Positions 49,031 through 59,043 of a DNA stretch of 64,000 bases are shown piece after piece. Made by a program: the position numbers and the translations under genes. The stretch lies in NCBI GenBank assembly GCA_035278025.1, contig DATEJK010000016.1:29783-93782 (forward strand), given 5' to 3'. The notes beneath the pieces are model-generated. The model was not told the DNA's origin. It saw only the letters and a list, made by a program, of their open reading frames with translations, and ran no database searches. How positions within the stretch are numbered: the first letter of the stretch is position 1; every line of letters begins with the position of its first letter. Origin of the DNA: JAICWP01 sp035278025 (GTDB lineage: Bacteria > Acidobacteriota > Terriglobia > Terriglobales > Acidobacteriaceae).

Positions 49031-49797
49031 GAGCTGTACTCACCGTGCTGGGCAGCGGCACCTCCATGGGCGTGCCCACCATCGGCTGCGATTGCGCGGT
49101 GTGTACCTCGCCCGACCCCCACGACCGCCGCACTCGCCCTTCCGTGCTGGTGGAGTACGACGGCCACATAATCCTCATTGATACGACTCCTGACTTTCGT
49201 GAGCAGGCCTTACGCGAAGGCGTGCGCCGGTTGGACGCCGTCCTTTACACCCACGCTCACGCTGACCACATCCTTGGGCTCGACGATCTCCGCCCTCTCA
49301 GTTTTCGTCGCGAGCAGCGCATCCCCTTGTACGCCAGCGACACCGTCGCCCGCGTGGTGCGGGGCATGTTCCGCTACATCTTCGACGACGAGTACAGGTA
49401 CGGAACCATGGCGCAGGTGGAAATGCACACCGTGAATGGTCCGCTGGAGCTGTTTGGCGCGCGTTTTGAGCCGGTGAAGGTTCTCCACGGCGATACCGAG
49501 ATTTTCGGCTATCGCTTCGGCTCCGCCGCCTACCTGACCGATTTCAGCACCATCCCCGAAGCTTCATTTGCGCAATTGCGGAATTTAGACGTTTTATTTC
49601 TGGACGCGCTGCGGCACAAGCCGCACCCCACTCACTCCACGGTGGAGAATTCGGTGCGCATCGTGGAGCGGCTGCGCCCGCGGCGGGCATTTTTCACCCA
49701 TATCTGCCATGACCTGCCACACGAAGCGACAAACGCTTCCTTGCCGCCGCACGTGCGCCTGGCGCATGACGGCCTGAAGCTGGAGTTTGAGATTTAA
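49027..49797 (+). CDS. PhnP-like metallo-beta-lactamase-fold hydrolase
   Basis: 256 residues. N-terminal LGSGTSMGVPTIGCDCAVC has the extra C-x-C-x2-C zinc-site pattern of PhnP, and THAHADHILGLDDLRPL is the H-x-H-x-D-H motif. PhnP cleaves cyclic phosphate diesters; members also hydrolyse other cyclic nucleotide or phosphodiesters. Overlaps the previous gene by four bases. The later His residues (HTHICHDL-like FFTHICHDLPH) complete the two-metal site. Confidence 0.85.
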   Translation: MRAVLTVLGSGTSMGVPTIGCDCAVCTSPDPHDRRTRPSVLVEYDGHIILIDTTPDFREQALREGVRRLDAVLYTHAHADHILGLDDLRPLSFRREQRIPLYASDTVARVVRGMFRYIFDDEYRYGTMAQVEMHTVNGPLELFGARFEPVKVLHGDTEIFGYRFGSAAYLTDFSTIPEASFAQLRNLDVLFLDALRHKPHPTHSTVENSVRIVERLRPRRAFFTHICHDLPHEATNASLPPHVRLAHDGLKLEFEI

Positions 49798-49912
49798 TAG
49801 CTGGAAGTTAGTCGCTGATGGCTGGTCTCTGAGACTTTTGCTGGAGTAGAGAAGGAGTTGATCATCTCACCACGAGCGAACCGGCCACTCACCACTGGCC
49901 ACTGACCACTGC
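49798..49912. repeat. Intergenic low-complexity repeat before ribF
   Basis: TAGCTGGAAGTTAGTCGCTGATGGCTGG and CGGCCACTCACCACTGGCCACTGACC contain short imperfect repeats of GGCCACT/GGCTGG and TAGCTGG. Related tagctggtagt-like text is found after dnaX, between the zinc-ribbon and bshC genes, and before ssrA. Confidence 0.45.
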
Positions 49913-49913
49913 C

Positions 49914-50861
49914 TTGAAGATCTTCCACCATCTCGAGGAGCTTGCCCCCGAATCTGGCCGCACTGTGCTTAGCGTCGGCAACTTCGACGGAGCGCACCGC
50001 GCTCACCAGCACGTCTTGGGAGAGGTGGTGCGCCGCGCCCGCGAACTCGGTGCGCAATCCCTGGCGGTAACCTTCGACCCGCATCCTGCGCGCATTCTCC
50101 ATCCCGACGCGGCGCCGCCCCTGATTACTCCGCTGCCCATCAAGTTGCGCCTGCTGGCAGCCACCGGCCTCGATGCCATATTGCTCCTGCCCTTCACCCG
50201 CGACCTTTCCCTGCTCACTCCCCGCCAGTTCGCCGAAGAAATTCTGCACCGCAAACTGCACGCCCGCGAGGTGCATGAGGGCTTCAATTTTCGCTTTGGC
50301 CGCAAAGCCAGGGGCGACGTGCAGCAACTGGCCGAGTTCGGCCGCGAGTTCGGATTTGAGGTCCAGGTCTACCCCGAGATGTGCATCCGCGGCCACTCCG
50401 TATCCAGCAGCCGGATACGCCAGTTAATAGCCGCCGAGGGCGACGTCAGCGACGCCCGACACCTCCTCGGCCGCCCTTTCAGCATCATTTCCAATCCCGG
50501 CCGCGGCCGCGGTTACGGCGCCAAATACACGGTTCCCACCATCAACCTAAGCCGCTATGAAGAGCTCGTGCCCCGCGACGGCGTTTACATTACCCGCACC
50601 CGCGTGGCGGAAGAGTGCTTTGATTCCGTGACCAACGTCGGCAACCGCCCCACCTTCGGCACGGAGTCTTTTGCCATCGAAACTCACCTGCTCAACTTCC
50701 ATCCCCTGGAACTTACCCCGGAAACGGAAGTTGAATTGTTTTTCCTGCGCCGGCTGCGGCCGGAGATCAAGTTCCCTTCCGTGGAAGCGCTTCGCGCCCA
50801 GATTGCCGCCGACGTGCGCAAGGCCCGCCGCTACTTCCAGCTCCTGCACGACAAAACCTAG
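49914..50861 (+). CDS. ribF: Bifunctional riboflavin kinase / FAD synthetase
   Basis: 315 residues. FAD synthetase domain: SVGNFDGAHRAHQHVL (nucleotidyltransferase motif, usually GNFDGVH) and SSSRIRQLIAAGD-like VSSSRIRQLIAAEGDV; riboflavin kinase domain: GRGRGYGAKYTVPTINL and PRDGVYIT, NVGNRPTFG. Produces FMN and FAD. Start appears to be TTG at 49914, after a repeat-rich spacer without a strong Shine-Dalgarno. Complements ribBA earlier in the window. Confidence 0.93.
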   Translation: MKIFHHLEELAPESGRTVLSVGNFDGAHRAHQHVLGEVVRRARELGAQSLAVTFDPHPARILHPDAAPPLITPLPIKLRLLAATGLDAILLLPFTRDLSLLTPRQFAEEILHRKLHAREVHEGFNFRFGRKARGDVQQLAEFGREFGFEVQVYPEMCIRGHSVSSSRIRQLIAAEGDVSDARHLLGRPFSIISNPGRGRGYGAKYTVPTINLSRYEELVPRDGVYITRTRVAEECFDSVTNVGNRPTFGTESFAIETHLLNFHPLELTPETEVELFFLRRLRPEIKFPSVEALRAQIAADVRKARRYFQLLHDKT

Positions 50862-50907
50862 AAGTATGTGGGGCGGGCTCCCTCGCCCGCGAGTACAATC
50901 CCCCTCC

Positions 50908-52176
50908 ATGGCCGGCGCCGCCAGCTTCTCACTCTCCACCATCTCCCGCGGGCAACGACGCACCCTGATTGCCGCCGGCCTGGGCTGGATGCTCGATGCC
51001 TTCGACGTCATGCTCTACGCCCTGGTGCTCACCCACGTCATGCGCGACCTCGGCATGAGCAAGGGCACCGCCGGCCTGCTTAACACCCTCACCCTGCTGG
51101 CCTCCGGCATCGGCGGCGTGCTCTTTGGCTTCATCGCCGACCGAATCGGACGCAAGCGCGCGCTCATGGCCACCATCCTTACTTACTCCGTTTTCTCTTT
51201 CGCCTCCGGTCTCTCCACCACCATCCTCATGCTGGCCTGCTTCCGTTTCGTGCTGGGTTTGGGCATGGGCGGCGAATGGAACACGGGAGCGGCGCTGGTG
51301 GCCGAAACCTGGCCCGGCGAGCAGCGCGCCAAGGCACTCTCCATCGTGCAAAGTTCCTGGGCTATCGGCTACGCTCTCGCTGCCCTGGTCGCCGGCATCG
51401 TGCTCCAGTTTGCCAACTGGCGGGCGGTGTTCTTTGTCGGCGTCATACCCGCGCTGGTTGTGTTCTGGATTCTGAAGAAAGTGCCCGAATCGGAAATGTG
51501 GGAGCAGCAGCGCGAGTCATCGCTCCAGCGGCCGGCAGACTCCCATATTGCGCAGGCGAGAGAGGATTCGTTCTTCCATCTCTTTTCCCGCTCCTATGCC
51601 CGCCACACCCTCGCTCTGCTGTTGGTTAACTTTTTTGGCCTTTTCGCCTGGTGGGGACTGTTCACCTGGATTCCGCCGTACCTTTCTCTGCCAGTCTCCC
51701 AGGGCGGACGCGGTTTTGGTGTGATGAGCACCACCGCCCTGCTGCTGTTCCTGAACCTCGCAGGCATGTTTCCCGGATATCTGACCTTCGGCTGGGTAGC
51801 CGACCGTCTGGGGCGGCGTAACGGGTTCATTCTCTATACATTGATAGCAGCACTTCTAGTGCCGCTTTACGCTATGGCGCGCGCGGAATGGGTGCTGCTG
51901 TTTCTCGGTGCGCTGGTCGCGTTTTTCGGCACCGGATTTTTCTCCGGCTCAGGAATTATCGGCAGCGAGATTTTCCCTACCCGCCTGCGCGCGCGGGCTC
52001 TGGGCTTTACTTATAACGGAGCGCGCACCCTCAGTGCGCTCGCCCCGTTCGTGATTGGCCGTGTCGGCCAGGCGAAGGGACTGGGCTGGGCGTTCTATCT
52101 CTGCGCCGGCTCCTTCCTGCTGGCGACCTTGTTTGCCTGGCAGTTGCCCGAAACCCGCGGCAAGCAACTCGAGTAG
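50908..52176 (+). CDS. MFS transporter (aromatic acid/sialate-type)
   Basis: 422 residues, 12 helices. The motif between helices 2 and 3 is GFIADRIGRKRALM, and the second copy is GWVADRLGRRNGFI. N-terminal GWMLDAFDVMLYALVL contains the Asp of the aromatic acid:H+ symporter (AAHS) and sialate (NanT) groups. ATG 50908 is chosen; in-frame codons upstream belong to ribF in another frame. Substrate unknown; probably an organic acid. Confidence 0.88.
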   Translation: MAGAASFSLSTISRGQRRTLIAAGLGWMLDAFDVMLYALVLTHVMRDLGMSKGTAGLLNTLTLLASGIGGVLFGFIADRIGRKRALMATILTYSVFSFASGLSTTILMLACFRFVLGLGMGGEWNTGAALVAETWPGEQRAKALSIVQSSWAIGYALAALVAGIVLQFANWRAVFFVGVIPALVVFWILKKVPESEMWEQQRESSLQRPADSHIAQAREDSFFHLFSRSYARHTLALLLVNFFGLFAWWGLFTWIPPYLSLPVSQGGRGFGVMSTTALLLFLNLAGMFPGYLTFGWVADRLGRRNGFILYTLIAALLVPLYAMARAEWVLLFLGALVAFFGTGFFSGSGIIGSEIFPTRLRARALGFTYNGARTLSALAPFVIGRVGQAKGLGWAFYLCAGSFLLATLFAWQLPETRGKQLE

Positions 52177-52327
52177 TCACACCCCGCCGCCGTTCCGCCC
52201 TCATGAATGGTAGAGACGCTGTTTGCAATATCGCCGTTTCAGACTTAACAAGTTACGCCTCTACAAAAAAGCACTCTGCACTTCCATCCGCATGGATCCG
52301 CGGCGGAGAAAGTTGGAGTTGCGGTCT

Positions 52328-53779
52328 TTACCATATCGCTGTCGTGATGGACACCGCCGGCAGCCTCAGGGGCAGCGTGCGCCCGTTGGCCACGATGGCA
52401 ACTTCGACCTCCTCTTTAAGGCTGTTCATCAGCTCGCTGACCACCTTCCCTTCCGGCGTCTTGAATGAGATCACGCGCACTCCGGGGTAGCTCCCGGTGG
52501 TCTCGATCCGCACCGCTCCCGGCCGCACAAACTTGCTGAAGTGCGCCAGGTAGTAATACAAGCCGGTATAGGTCACCTGGTGGGTCTGCCGGTTGATGAT
52601 CACCACCGGGTGCTGAATGTTTGGATCGGGATTACCGTGAATGTACGACACTGACCACGGCCCGCCCTTCTCATCCAGCACCGCGTTCCAGTAAATCCAC
52701 GCCGAAGCATAGTTCTCCAGGTCGTTGAAGATCTGCTGCCCCCAGTAGTCGCCGTCAGCAAACTCGTAGCGCGGCAGAGCAAACGATTTCGGCGTGCCCG
52801 CCTCGTAGGCGTAGCACACTTCCGTCATCCACAGCGGCACATCGGGATAGCGTCGGTGCAACTCCCCGATCTTCGTGTATTCCTTGAAGTCATAGCCGTG
52901 ATACGGCATGACCGCTACATGCTTGCGCGCTCCCGGATCGTCCATGAGGATGGGGTAGTTGGTGAAGGCGTCATCGCGGTCGGGAGCCTCGCTTAGCATC
53001 AGCTGGGTCTTGAGTCCGGAGTTCTCCAGCAGCGGCGCCACATGGTCGCGCAGCAACACCGTGATTTCCTTGTACGGAATTTTGGTGTAAACGTCCGGCT
53101 CGTTAAACAGGCTGAGGTAGTCAATAAAAACGCCGCTTTTCTGGTAATCCTTCAGATATCGGAGGTAGTAGCGCGCCAGCGCGTCATAGTACTTGGGGTT
53201 CACATCCTGGTTGGTGTCCGGGTTGAACAACATCCAGTCCGGCGGGTAGTCCATGGGGGCTTGCAGCACAAACTTGCCATACCTGCGCGCCCGCTTGATG
53301 TACGTGATCACCCCATTCGGCCCCAAGTCGCGATGGATCGAGAAATGCTTCATCTCCACGTCCTCGGGCACCGGGTCATAGGTATAGAACGGGCCCGCGG
53401 ACATGAAGTCCGTGCCCGCAATGGGCGTCTTCATGGCGGTAAAACCGGCTCCCTGCTGCGGATCGAACATGGCCCGCAGTACCGCCTCCTGTTGCTGGGA
53501 CGGCAAGGTGTTGATGACCATCAGCCCTGCTTCCATGAACGAAGCACCGAAACCAACAATCCTCTGGTAAGTCACTCCCTCGTTAATTTGAAACTTTAAT
53601 TGCGGCGCAATCACGCCGCTGCCCGGCGCAAAATGGGCCTCCGGCTTGGCTGCCAGGCGGTCGCCCGCCTGCGAAGAGACGTAAATTTTAGCTTCCTGGG
53701 CCAGTGCCGAGGCACAACACAGTGCCCCGATCAGAAGAGCGGAGGCCACAGCACGAATCCGCGGAATAGCTCTCTGCAT
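52328..53779 (-). CDS. Secreted GH30-family glycoside hydrolase
   Basis: 483 residues with a signal peptide (ASALLIGALCCASALAQ). Fold matches GH30 glucosylceramidase-like enzymes: GFGASFMEAGLMVINTLP, then acid/base E227 in LSLFNEPD and nucleophile E320 in PLWMTEVCYA, and a C-terminal beta domain (WYNAVLDEKGGP-like IYWNAVLDEKGGPW; YYYLAHFSKFVRPGAVRIE). Clan A hydrolases act on beta-glycosidic bonds with retention. Substrate (beta-glucan, xylan or fucoside) cannot be told. Convergent with the MFS gene; exported polysaccharide degradation is likely. Confidence 0.9.
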   Translation of the reverse strand: MQRAIPRIRAVASALLIGALCCASALAQEAKIYVSSQAGDRLAAKPEAHFAPGSGVIAPQLKFQINEGVTYQRIVGFGASFMEAGLMVINTLPSQQQEAVLRAMFDPQQGAGFTAMKTPIAGTDFMSAGPFYTYDPVPEDVEMKHFSIHRDLGPNGVITYIKRARRYGKFVLQAPMDYPPDWMLFNPDTNQDVNPKYYDALARYYLRYLKDYQKSGVFIDYLSLFNEPDVYTKIPYKEITVLLRDHVAPLLENSGLKTQLMLSEAPDRDDAFTNYPILMDDPGARKHVAVMPYHGYDFKEYTKIGELHRRYPDVPLWMTEVCYAYEAGTPKSFALPRYEFADGDYWGQQIFNDLENYASAWIYWNAVLDEKGGPWSVSYIHGNPDPNIQHPVVIINRQTHQVTYTGLYYYLAHFSKFVRPGAVRIETTGSYPGVRVISFKTPEGKVVSELMNSLKEEVEVAIVANGRTLPLRLPAVSITTAIW

Positions 53780-53937
53780 GATGAACCCCGATATGAACGC
53801 CTCGTTTTACTGTTCGTGGGAATGTCTGTCAAGCCAAGCCGGAATCGGCTCACCACTGCTCCGCACCAGCCTTGGGGCGTTGACCCCCACTCAGCATGGA
53901 GATAGAGTTTTGAGCGGGTCGAAAACAGGAGGTCACG

Positions 53938-55188
<1,251 letters not shown>

Positions 55189-55363
55189 GCCGCACGGCCA
55201 CCGCTGCGTCCGGTCCCAGATTGGAACCAATCCGGCGCCCCAGCGGTTTCAGACTAATATCTGTGGCAATCCGCGGAACTGGGCTGGCTTTCGGTTATTT
55301 CCTGCATCCCGCTTACATTTAATATCGTCTTCATTAGTTGGCCAGGAGAAATCAAGAACGAAA

Positions 55364-58042
55364 ATGACCTCAACCCGGATGCGCGTCGCTTCTCTGTTCT
55401 TTCTAATCGCCCTCATCGCCGCCTTTACCATCTCCGCTTTCGCTGCTAGCGGCGAAACCGATGTCACCCGCGCCACCCTGAAAAATGGCCTGCGTGTCAT
55501 TATCGTGCGCAACACCCTGGCCCCGGTGGTCACGGTGCAGGAAAACTATCTGGTGGGTGCCAATGAGACCCCTCCCGGTTTCCCGGGCATGGCGCACGCG
55601 CAGGAGCACATGGCCTTTCGCGGCTGCCAGGGTGTGAATGCCGATCAGACGGCTGCCATTTACGCTCAGCTCGGCGGCGAGGATAATGCCGATACCCAGC
55701 AGAACATTACGCAATATTTCTCCAGCGTAGCCGCTCAAAACCTGGATATCGTCCTGCACCTGGATTCGGCGTGCATGCGCGGAGTAGTCAATTCGCAGCA
55801 GGAGTGGGATAAGGAACGCGGCGCCATCGAGCAGGAAGTCGCCCGCGACCTCTCCAATCCCACTTACAAGTTCCTTACCCGGCTCAACCAGGATATTTTT
55901 GCGGGCACGCCCTACGAGCATGACGCGCTGGGCACGAAAGCTTCTTTTGACGCTACTACCGGCGCCATGCTGCAGAAGTTCTACCACGACTGGTATGCCC
56001 CCAATAACGCCATCCTGATCATCAGCGGCGATGTGGATCCCACGGCTACCCTGGCCCAGGTGAAGGCGCTTTACGAATCCATTCCCCGCCGTCCTCTGCC
56101 GCCACGTCCCAGCGTCAAGCTACAGCCGGTGAAGGCAGAGACTTTCACTCTGCCCAGCGATTATCCCTATACCCTGGCGATTGTCAGCTACCGCATGCCA
56201 GGCACCGACAGCAAAGATTTTGCTGCCGCCCGCGTGCTTAGCGACGTCCTCAGCAGCCAGCGCGGCGACATTTATGCCCTGGTGCCGCAAGGCAAAGCGC
56301 TCGATGCCGGTTTCGAGCTGGCGGAAGAATACCGCCAGGCCAGTGTCGGCTTCGCTTACGCGGTTTTGCCCGCCACCGCCGACCCGCAGCCCATCATTGC
56401 CGACTTGCAGCGAATTGTCGCCAACTACGCCAGCAAAGGGGTGCCCACTGACCTGGTAGCCGCTTCCCGCAGGGCCGTACTTGCTTCCAACGAGTTTGCC
56501 CGCAACTCCATTCCCGGGTTAGCTGATCTTTGGTCGGAAGCAGTAGCCGGAGAGGGCCGCACTTCCCCCCAGGAAGATGTGGAGGCTGTGCAACAGGTCA
56601 ATGTCGCCGACGTAAACCGCGCCGCCCAGTCTTATCTGGTGAATAATCAGGCCATCATAGCCACGCTCAAGCCCCAGCCCTCGGGAGCGCCCGCAGCCGG
56701 CAAAGGCTTCGGTGGCACGGAGAAGCTCACTTCCTCGCCCACCAGGCCGGTGCCTCTGCCGCTATGGGCCAAGTCTCTGCTCAACCCGCTGCAGCCTCCG
56801 AAATGGGACCTCAGCCCCACCGACACCACCCTCGCCAACGGCATTCGCCTGATCGTGCAACCCGAGAAGTTGAGCTCCACCGTGACCGTAGTGGGACAAA
56901 TTCGCACCGAGGCTGATCTGGAAACCCCGGCCGGCCGTGAGGGCGTACAGGACGTCTTGAGCGGTTTGTTTTCTTATGGCACCACAACTCTGGACCGCCT
57001 CGCCTTCCAAAAAGCCCTGGACGATATTGCGGCGGAGGAATCCGCCGGTCCGAGCTTCTCGGTATCGGTATTAAAGAAGTACTTTGACCGCGGAGTGCAA
57101 CTGCTGGCAGACAATGAACTTCACCCAGCCACGCCTGAGCAGGCCTTCAAGGTGGTGAAGGCCCAAACTGCCGAGGCGGTGGCCGGCTTGCTCAAGAGTC
57201 CCGGGTACTTGGCGGAGCGCGCTTTGGATTTTGGACTGCTGCCCAAGAACGATCCCGCTCTCCGCCATCCCACTCCCAAAACGGTTGGCACCCTCACTCT
57301 CCAGGATGTGCACAGTTATTACGACCGCGCTTATCGTCCCGACCTGACCACCATTGTAGTGATAGGCGACGTGACTCCCGCTGAAGCCAAAACGGAGATC
57401 GAGAAGTGGTTTGGCTCCTGGAAGGCGGACGGGCCCAAGCCGCAGGTAGACCTGCCGCCCGTGCCGCCCAATAAAGCCTCGGCGACCAACGTTCCCGATC
57501 CCTCCCGTATTCAGGACCTGGTGGAGCTCTCCCAGGAGCTGCCCATGAACCGCTTCGATCCCGACTACTACGCCCTGGAACTGGGCAATCACGTGCTCGG
57601 TGGCGGGTTCTATGCCACTCGCCTTTACCGCGACCTGCGCGAAAAAACAGGTCTGGTGTACACCGTTTCCAACCGCCTGGACGCTGGCCGTACGCGCGCC
57701 GCCTTCACCGTTTCTTACGCTTGCGATCCTGGGAACGTGTCCAAAGCCCGCGCCATCGTGGAACGCAATCTTCGGGATATGCAAACCACCGCGCCCACCT
57801 CGGGAGAACTGCACCAGGCCAAGGCGCTTATCTTGCGGCAGATCCCCCTGGCAGAATCCAGCGAAGCCGGTATTGCCGGCGGCTTGTTGGGACGCGCTGT
57901 GATGGGTTTGCCTCTGGACGAACCCGTGGAAGCCGCCGCCCGCTACTCCGCCCTCACCGGAGAGCAGATCAAGGCTGCGTTCGCCAGGTGGATCAAGCCT
58001 GAGGATTTCGTGCAGGTGGTGAGGGGGCCCAAGCCGCAATAG
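55364..58042 (+). CDS. Secreted M16-family zinc metallopeptidase
   Basis: 892 residues. Signal peptide (SLFFLIALIAAFTISAFA), then two M16 halves. N-terminal half has the inverted zinc motif H78-A-Q-E81-H82 (HAQEH), with the third ligand E158 in ERGAIEQEVA about 76 residues on. The C-terminal half has the M16 fold (GGGFYATRLYRDLREKTGLVYTV) but no HxxEH, as in non-catalytic partner domains. ATG 55364 follows CAGGAGA with a longish spacer. In-frame upstream codons from 55145 overlap the aminotransferase end and look spurious. Probably periplasmic peptide degradation. Confidence 0.92.
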   Translation: MTSTRMRVASLFFLIALIAAFTISAFAASGETDVTRATLKNGLRVIIVRNTLAPVVTVQENYLVGANETPPGFPGMAHAQEHMAFRGCQGVNADQTAAIYAQLGGEDNADTQQNITQYFSSVAAQNLDIVLHLDSACMRGVVNSQQEWDKERGAIEQEVARDLSNPTYKFLTRLNQDIFAGTPYEHDALGTKASFDATTGAMLQKFYHDWYAPNNAILIISGDVDPTATLAQVKALYESIPRRPLPPRPSVKLQPVKAETFTLPSDYPYTLAIVSYRMPGTDSKDFAAARVLSDVLSSQRGDIYALVPQGKALDAGFELAEEYRQASVGFAYAVLPATADPQPIIADLQRIVANYASKGVPTDLVAASRRAVLASNEFARNSIPGLADLWSEAVAGEGRTSPQEDVEAVQQVNVADVNRAAQSYLVNNQAIIATLKPQPSGAPAAGKGFGGTEKLTSSPTRPVPLPLWAKSLLNPLQPPKWDLSPTDTTLANGIRLIVQPEKLSSTVTVVGQIRTEADLETPAGREGVQDVLSGLFSYGTTTLDRLAFQKALDDIAAEESAGPSFSVSVLKKYFDRGVQLLADNELHPATPEQAFKVVKAQTAEAVAGLLKSPGYLAERALDFGLLPKNDPALRHPTPKTVGTLTLQDVHSYYDRAYRPDLTTIVVIGDVTPAEAKTEIEKWFGSWKADGPKPQVDLPPVPPNKASATNVPDPSRIQDLVELSQELPMNRFDPDYYALELGNHVLGGGFYATRLYRDLREKTGLVYTVSNRLDAGRTRAAFTVSYACDPGNVSKARAIVERNLRDMQTTAPTSGELHQAKALILRQIPLAESSEAGIAGGLLGRAVMGLPLDEPVEAAARYSALTGEQIKAAFARWIKPEDFVQVVRGPKPQ

Positions 58043-58046
58043 CTGT

Positions 58047-58110
58047 GTCATCCTGAGCGCAGCCGGGCGATCCCGCTTTGCGGGATAGCCCGGCGGAGTC
58101 GCAGGACCTA
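58047..58110. terminator. Bidirectional terminator inside a dispersed repeat
   Basis: TGTCATCCTGAGCG (about 58046-58059) leads into a strong hairpin: CCGGGC-g-ATCCCGC-TTT-GCGGGAT-a-GCCCGG (58063-58093). It lies between convergent M16 and glycine-zipper genes, and the repeat ends with GCAGGACCTA. There is no T-run, but the 13-bp stem is well placed. Confidence 0.55.
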
Positions 58111-58148
58111 GCGTTTACCCCGCACACGGCTTCTAACCGGCTCCTGCC

Positions 58149-58832
58149 TCAGCGCTGCAACTGGATGGGCTGGCTCAGCTGGAAGGTCAGTACCGATTCG
58201 GCCGGCACTTTCACCTGCTTGCCCTTGGTCAGCACCTGCGCGCCCGCTCCGCCGGCGCCGCCCACCACCGCCCCGATGGCCGCGCCTTTGCCGCCGCCCG
58301 CCACGGCCCCGATCACTGTGCCCAGCAGCGCTCCGCCACCTACCATCTCGGCCGTTTTCTTATTTTTCCCCAGCCCGCCGGTGCCTTGCTGGGTCACCGT
58401 ATTGGCGGAAACCAGGTAACGATGGCCCCTGATGGTGATGGAGCGCAACGCCAATTCCGCCTGATACTCTCCCAGAGTCGGATTCTTCACGCTGGCAATC
58501 GTCAGCTGCACCGGCGCGCCTTTGGGCGCCAGAATGTTTCCATTCTGATCTTCGATGGTTCGCGCCACTTCGGCGGAGTAGGCCTTGCCCACATCTGCCT
58601 GTGACGCATCAATGTTTTCGTTGGTTCGGATAACGAGTTGCGTGTCCGCCGGCAGAACGTCGGTTCGGCTGGTGCGCACCCGTTCCGGAGTTCGTGGTAC
58701 GGTTTGTGTGTTCTGGCGCGATGTGGAATTGGTGGAACTCTGATTGTTCTGGCTGGACGTATTCTGCCCATAGGCGGCGCCGCCCAGCATCAATCCTCCC
58801 GCCAGAATCAATGTCATACTCAGCTGCTTCAC
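58149..58832 (-). CDS. Secreted glycine-zipper protein
   Basis: 227 residues. Signal peptide (MTLILAGGLMLGGAAYG), an Asn/Ser/Thr/Gln-rich stretch, a domain at about 58-140 (LPADTQLVIRTNENIDAS...), and a glycine-zipper helix pair GGGALLGTVIGAVAGGGKGAAIGAVVGGAGG at about 165-195 of the type that inserts in or associates with the outer membrane. Ends VLTFQLSQPIQL. Common in acidobacteria, role unknown. Confidence 0.75.
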   Translation of the reverse strand: MKQLSMTLILAGGLMLGGAAYGQNTSSQNNQSSTNSTSRQNTQTVPRTPERVRTSRTDVLPADTQLVIRTNENIDASQADVGKAYSAEVARTIEDQNGNILAPKGAPVQLTIASVKNPTLGEYQAELALRSITIRGHRYLVSANTVTQQGTGGLGKNKKTAEMVGGGALLGTVIGAVAGGGKGAAIGAVVGGAGGAGAQVLTKGKQVKVPAESVLTFQLSQPIQLQR

Positions 58833-59043
58833 AGGTCTGCCCTCCTTCGGCCCTCACTTCTAAAGTTTTGAAGGCGATTAGGGGACGGCGAGTTGGACGG
58901 GGCCTTAGTACTGTTCAGCGTGTCCGAAGTTGCTGCTGCAGTGCGGACGCTCCCGCCCGCGAAGCATGCCTGCCACTTTCCCTCGAACCCGGCGGGATGC
59001 GACATTAGAGGTGCTTGAAAATGTATGGAGCATCTAATCCGTC

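Noticed and set aside
52203..52490. Small plus-strand ORF after the MFS gene
   Set aside because: Most of it is antisense to the GH30 gene, and there is no Shine-Dalgarno or recognisable domain.
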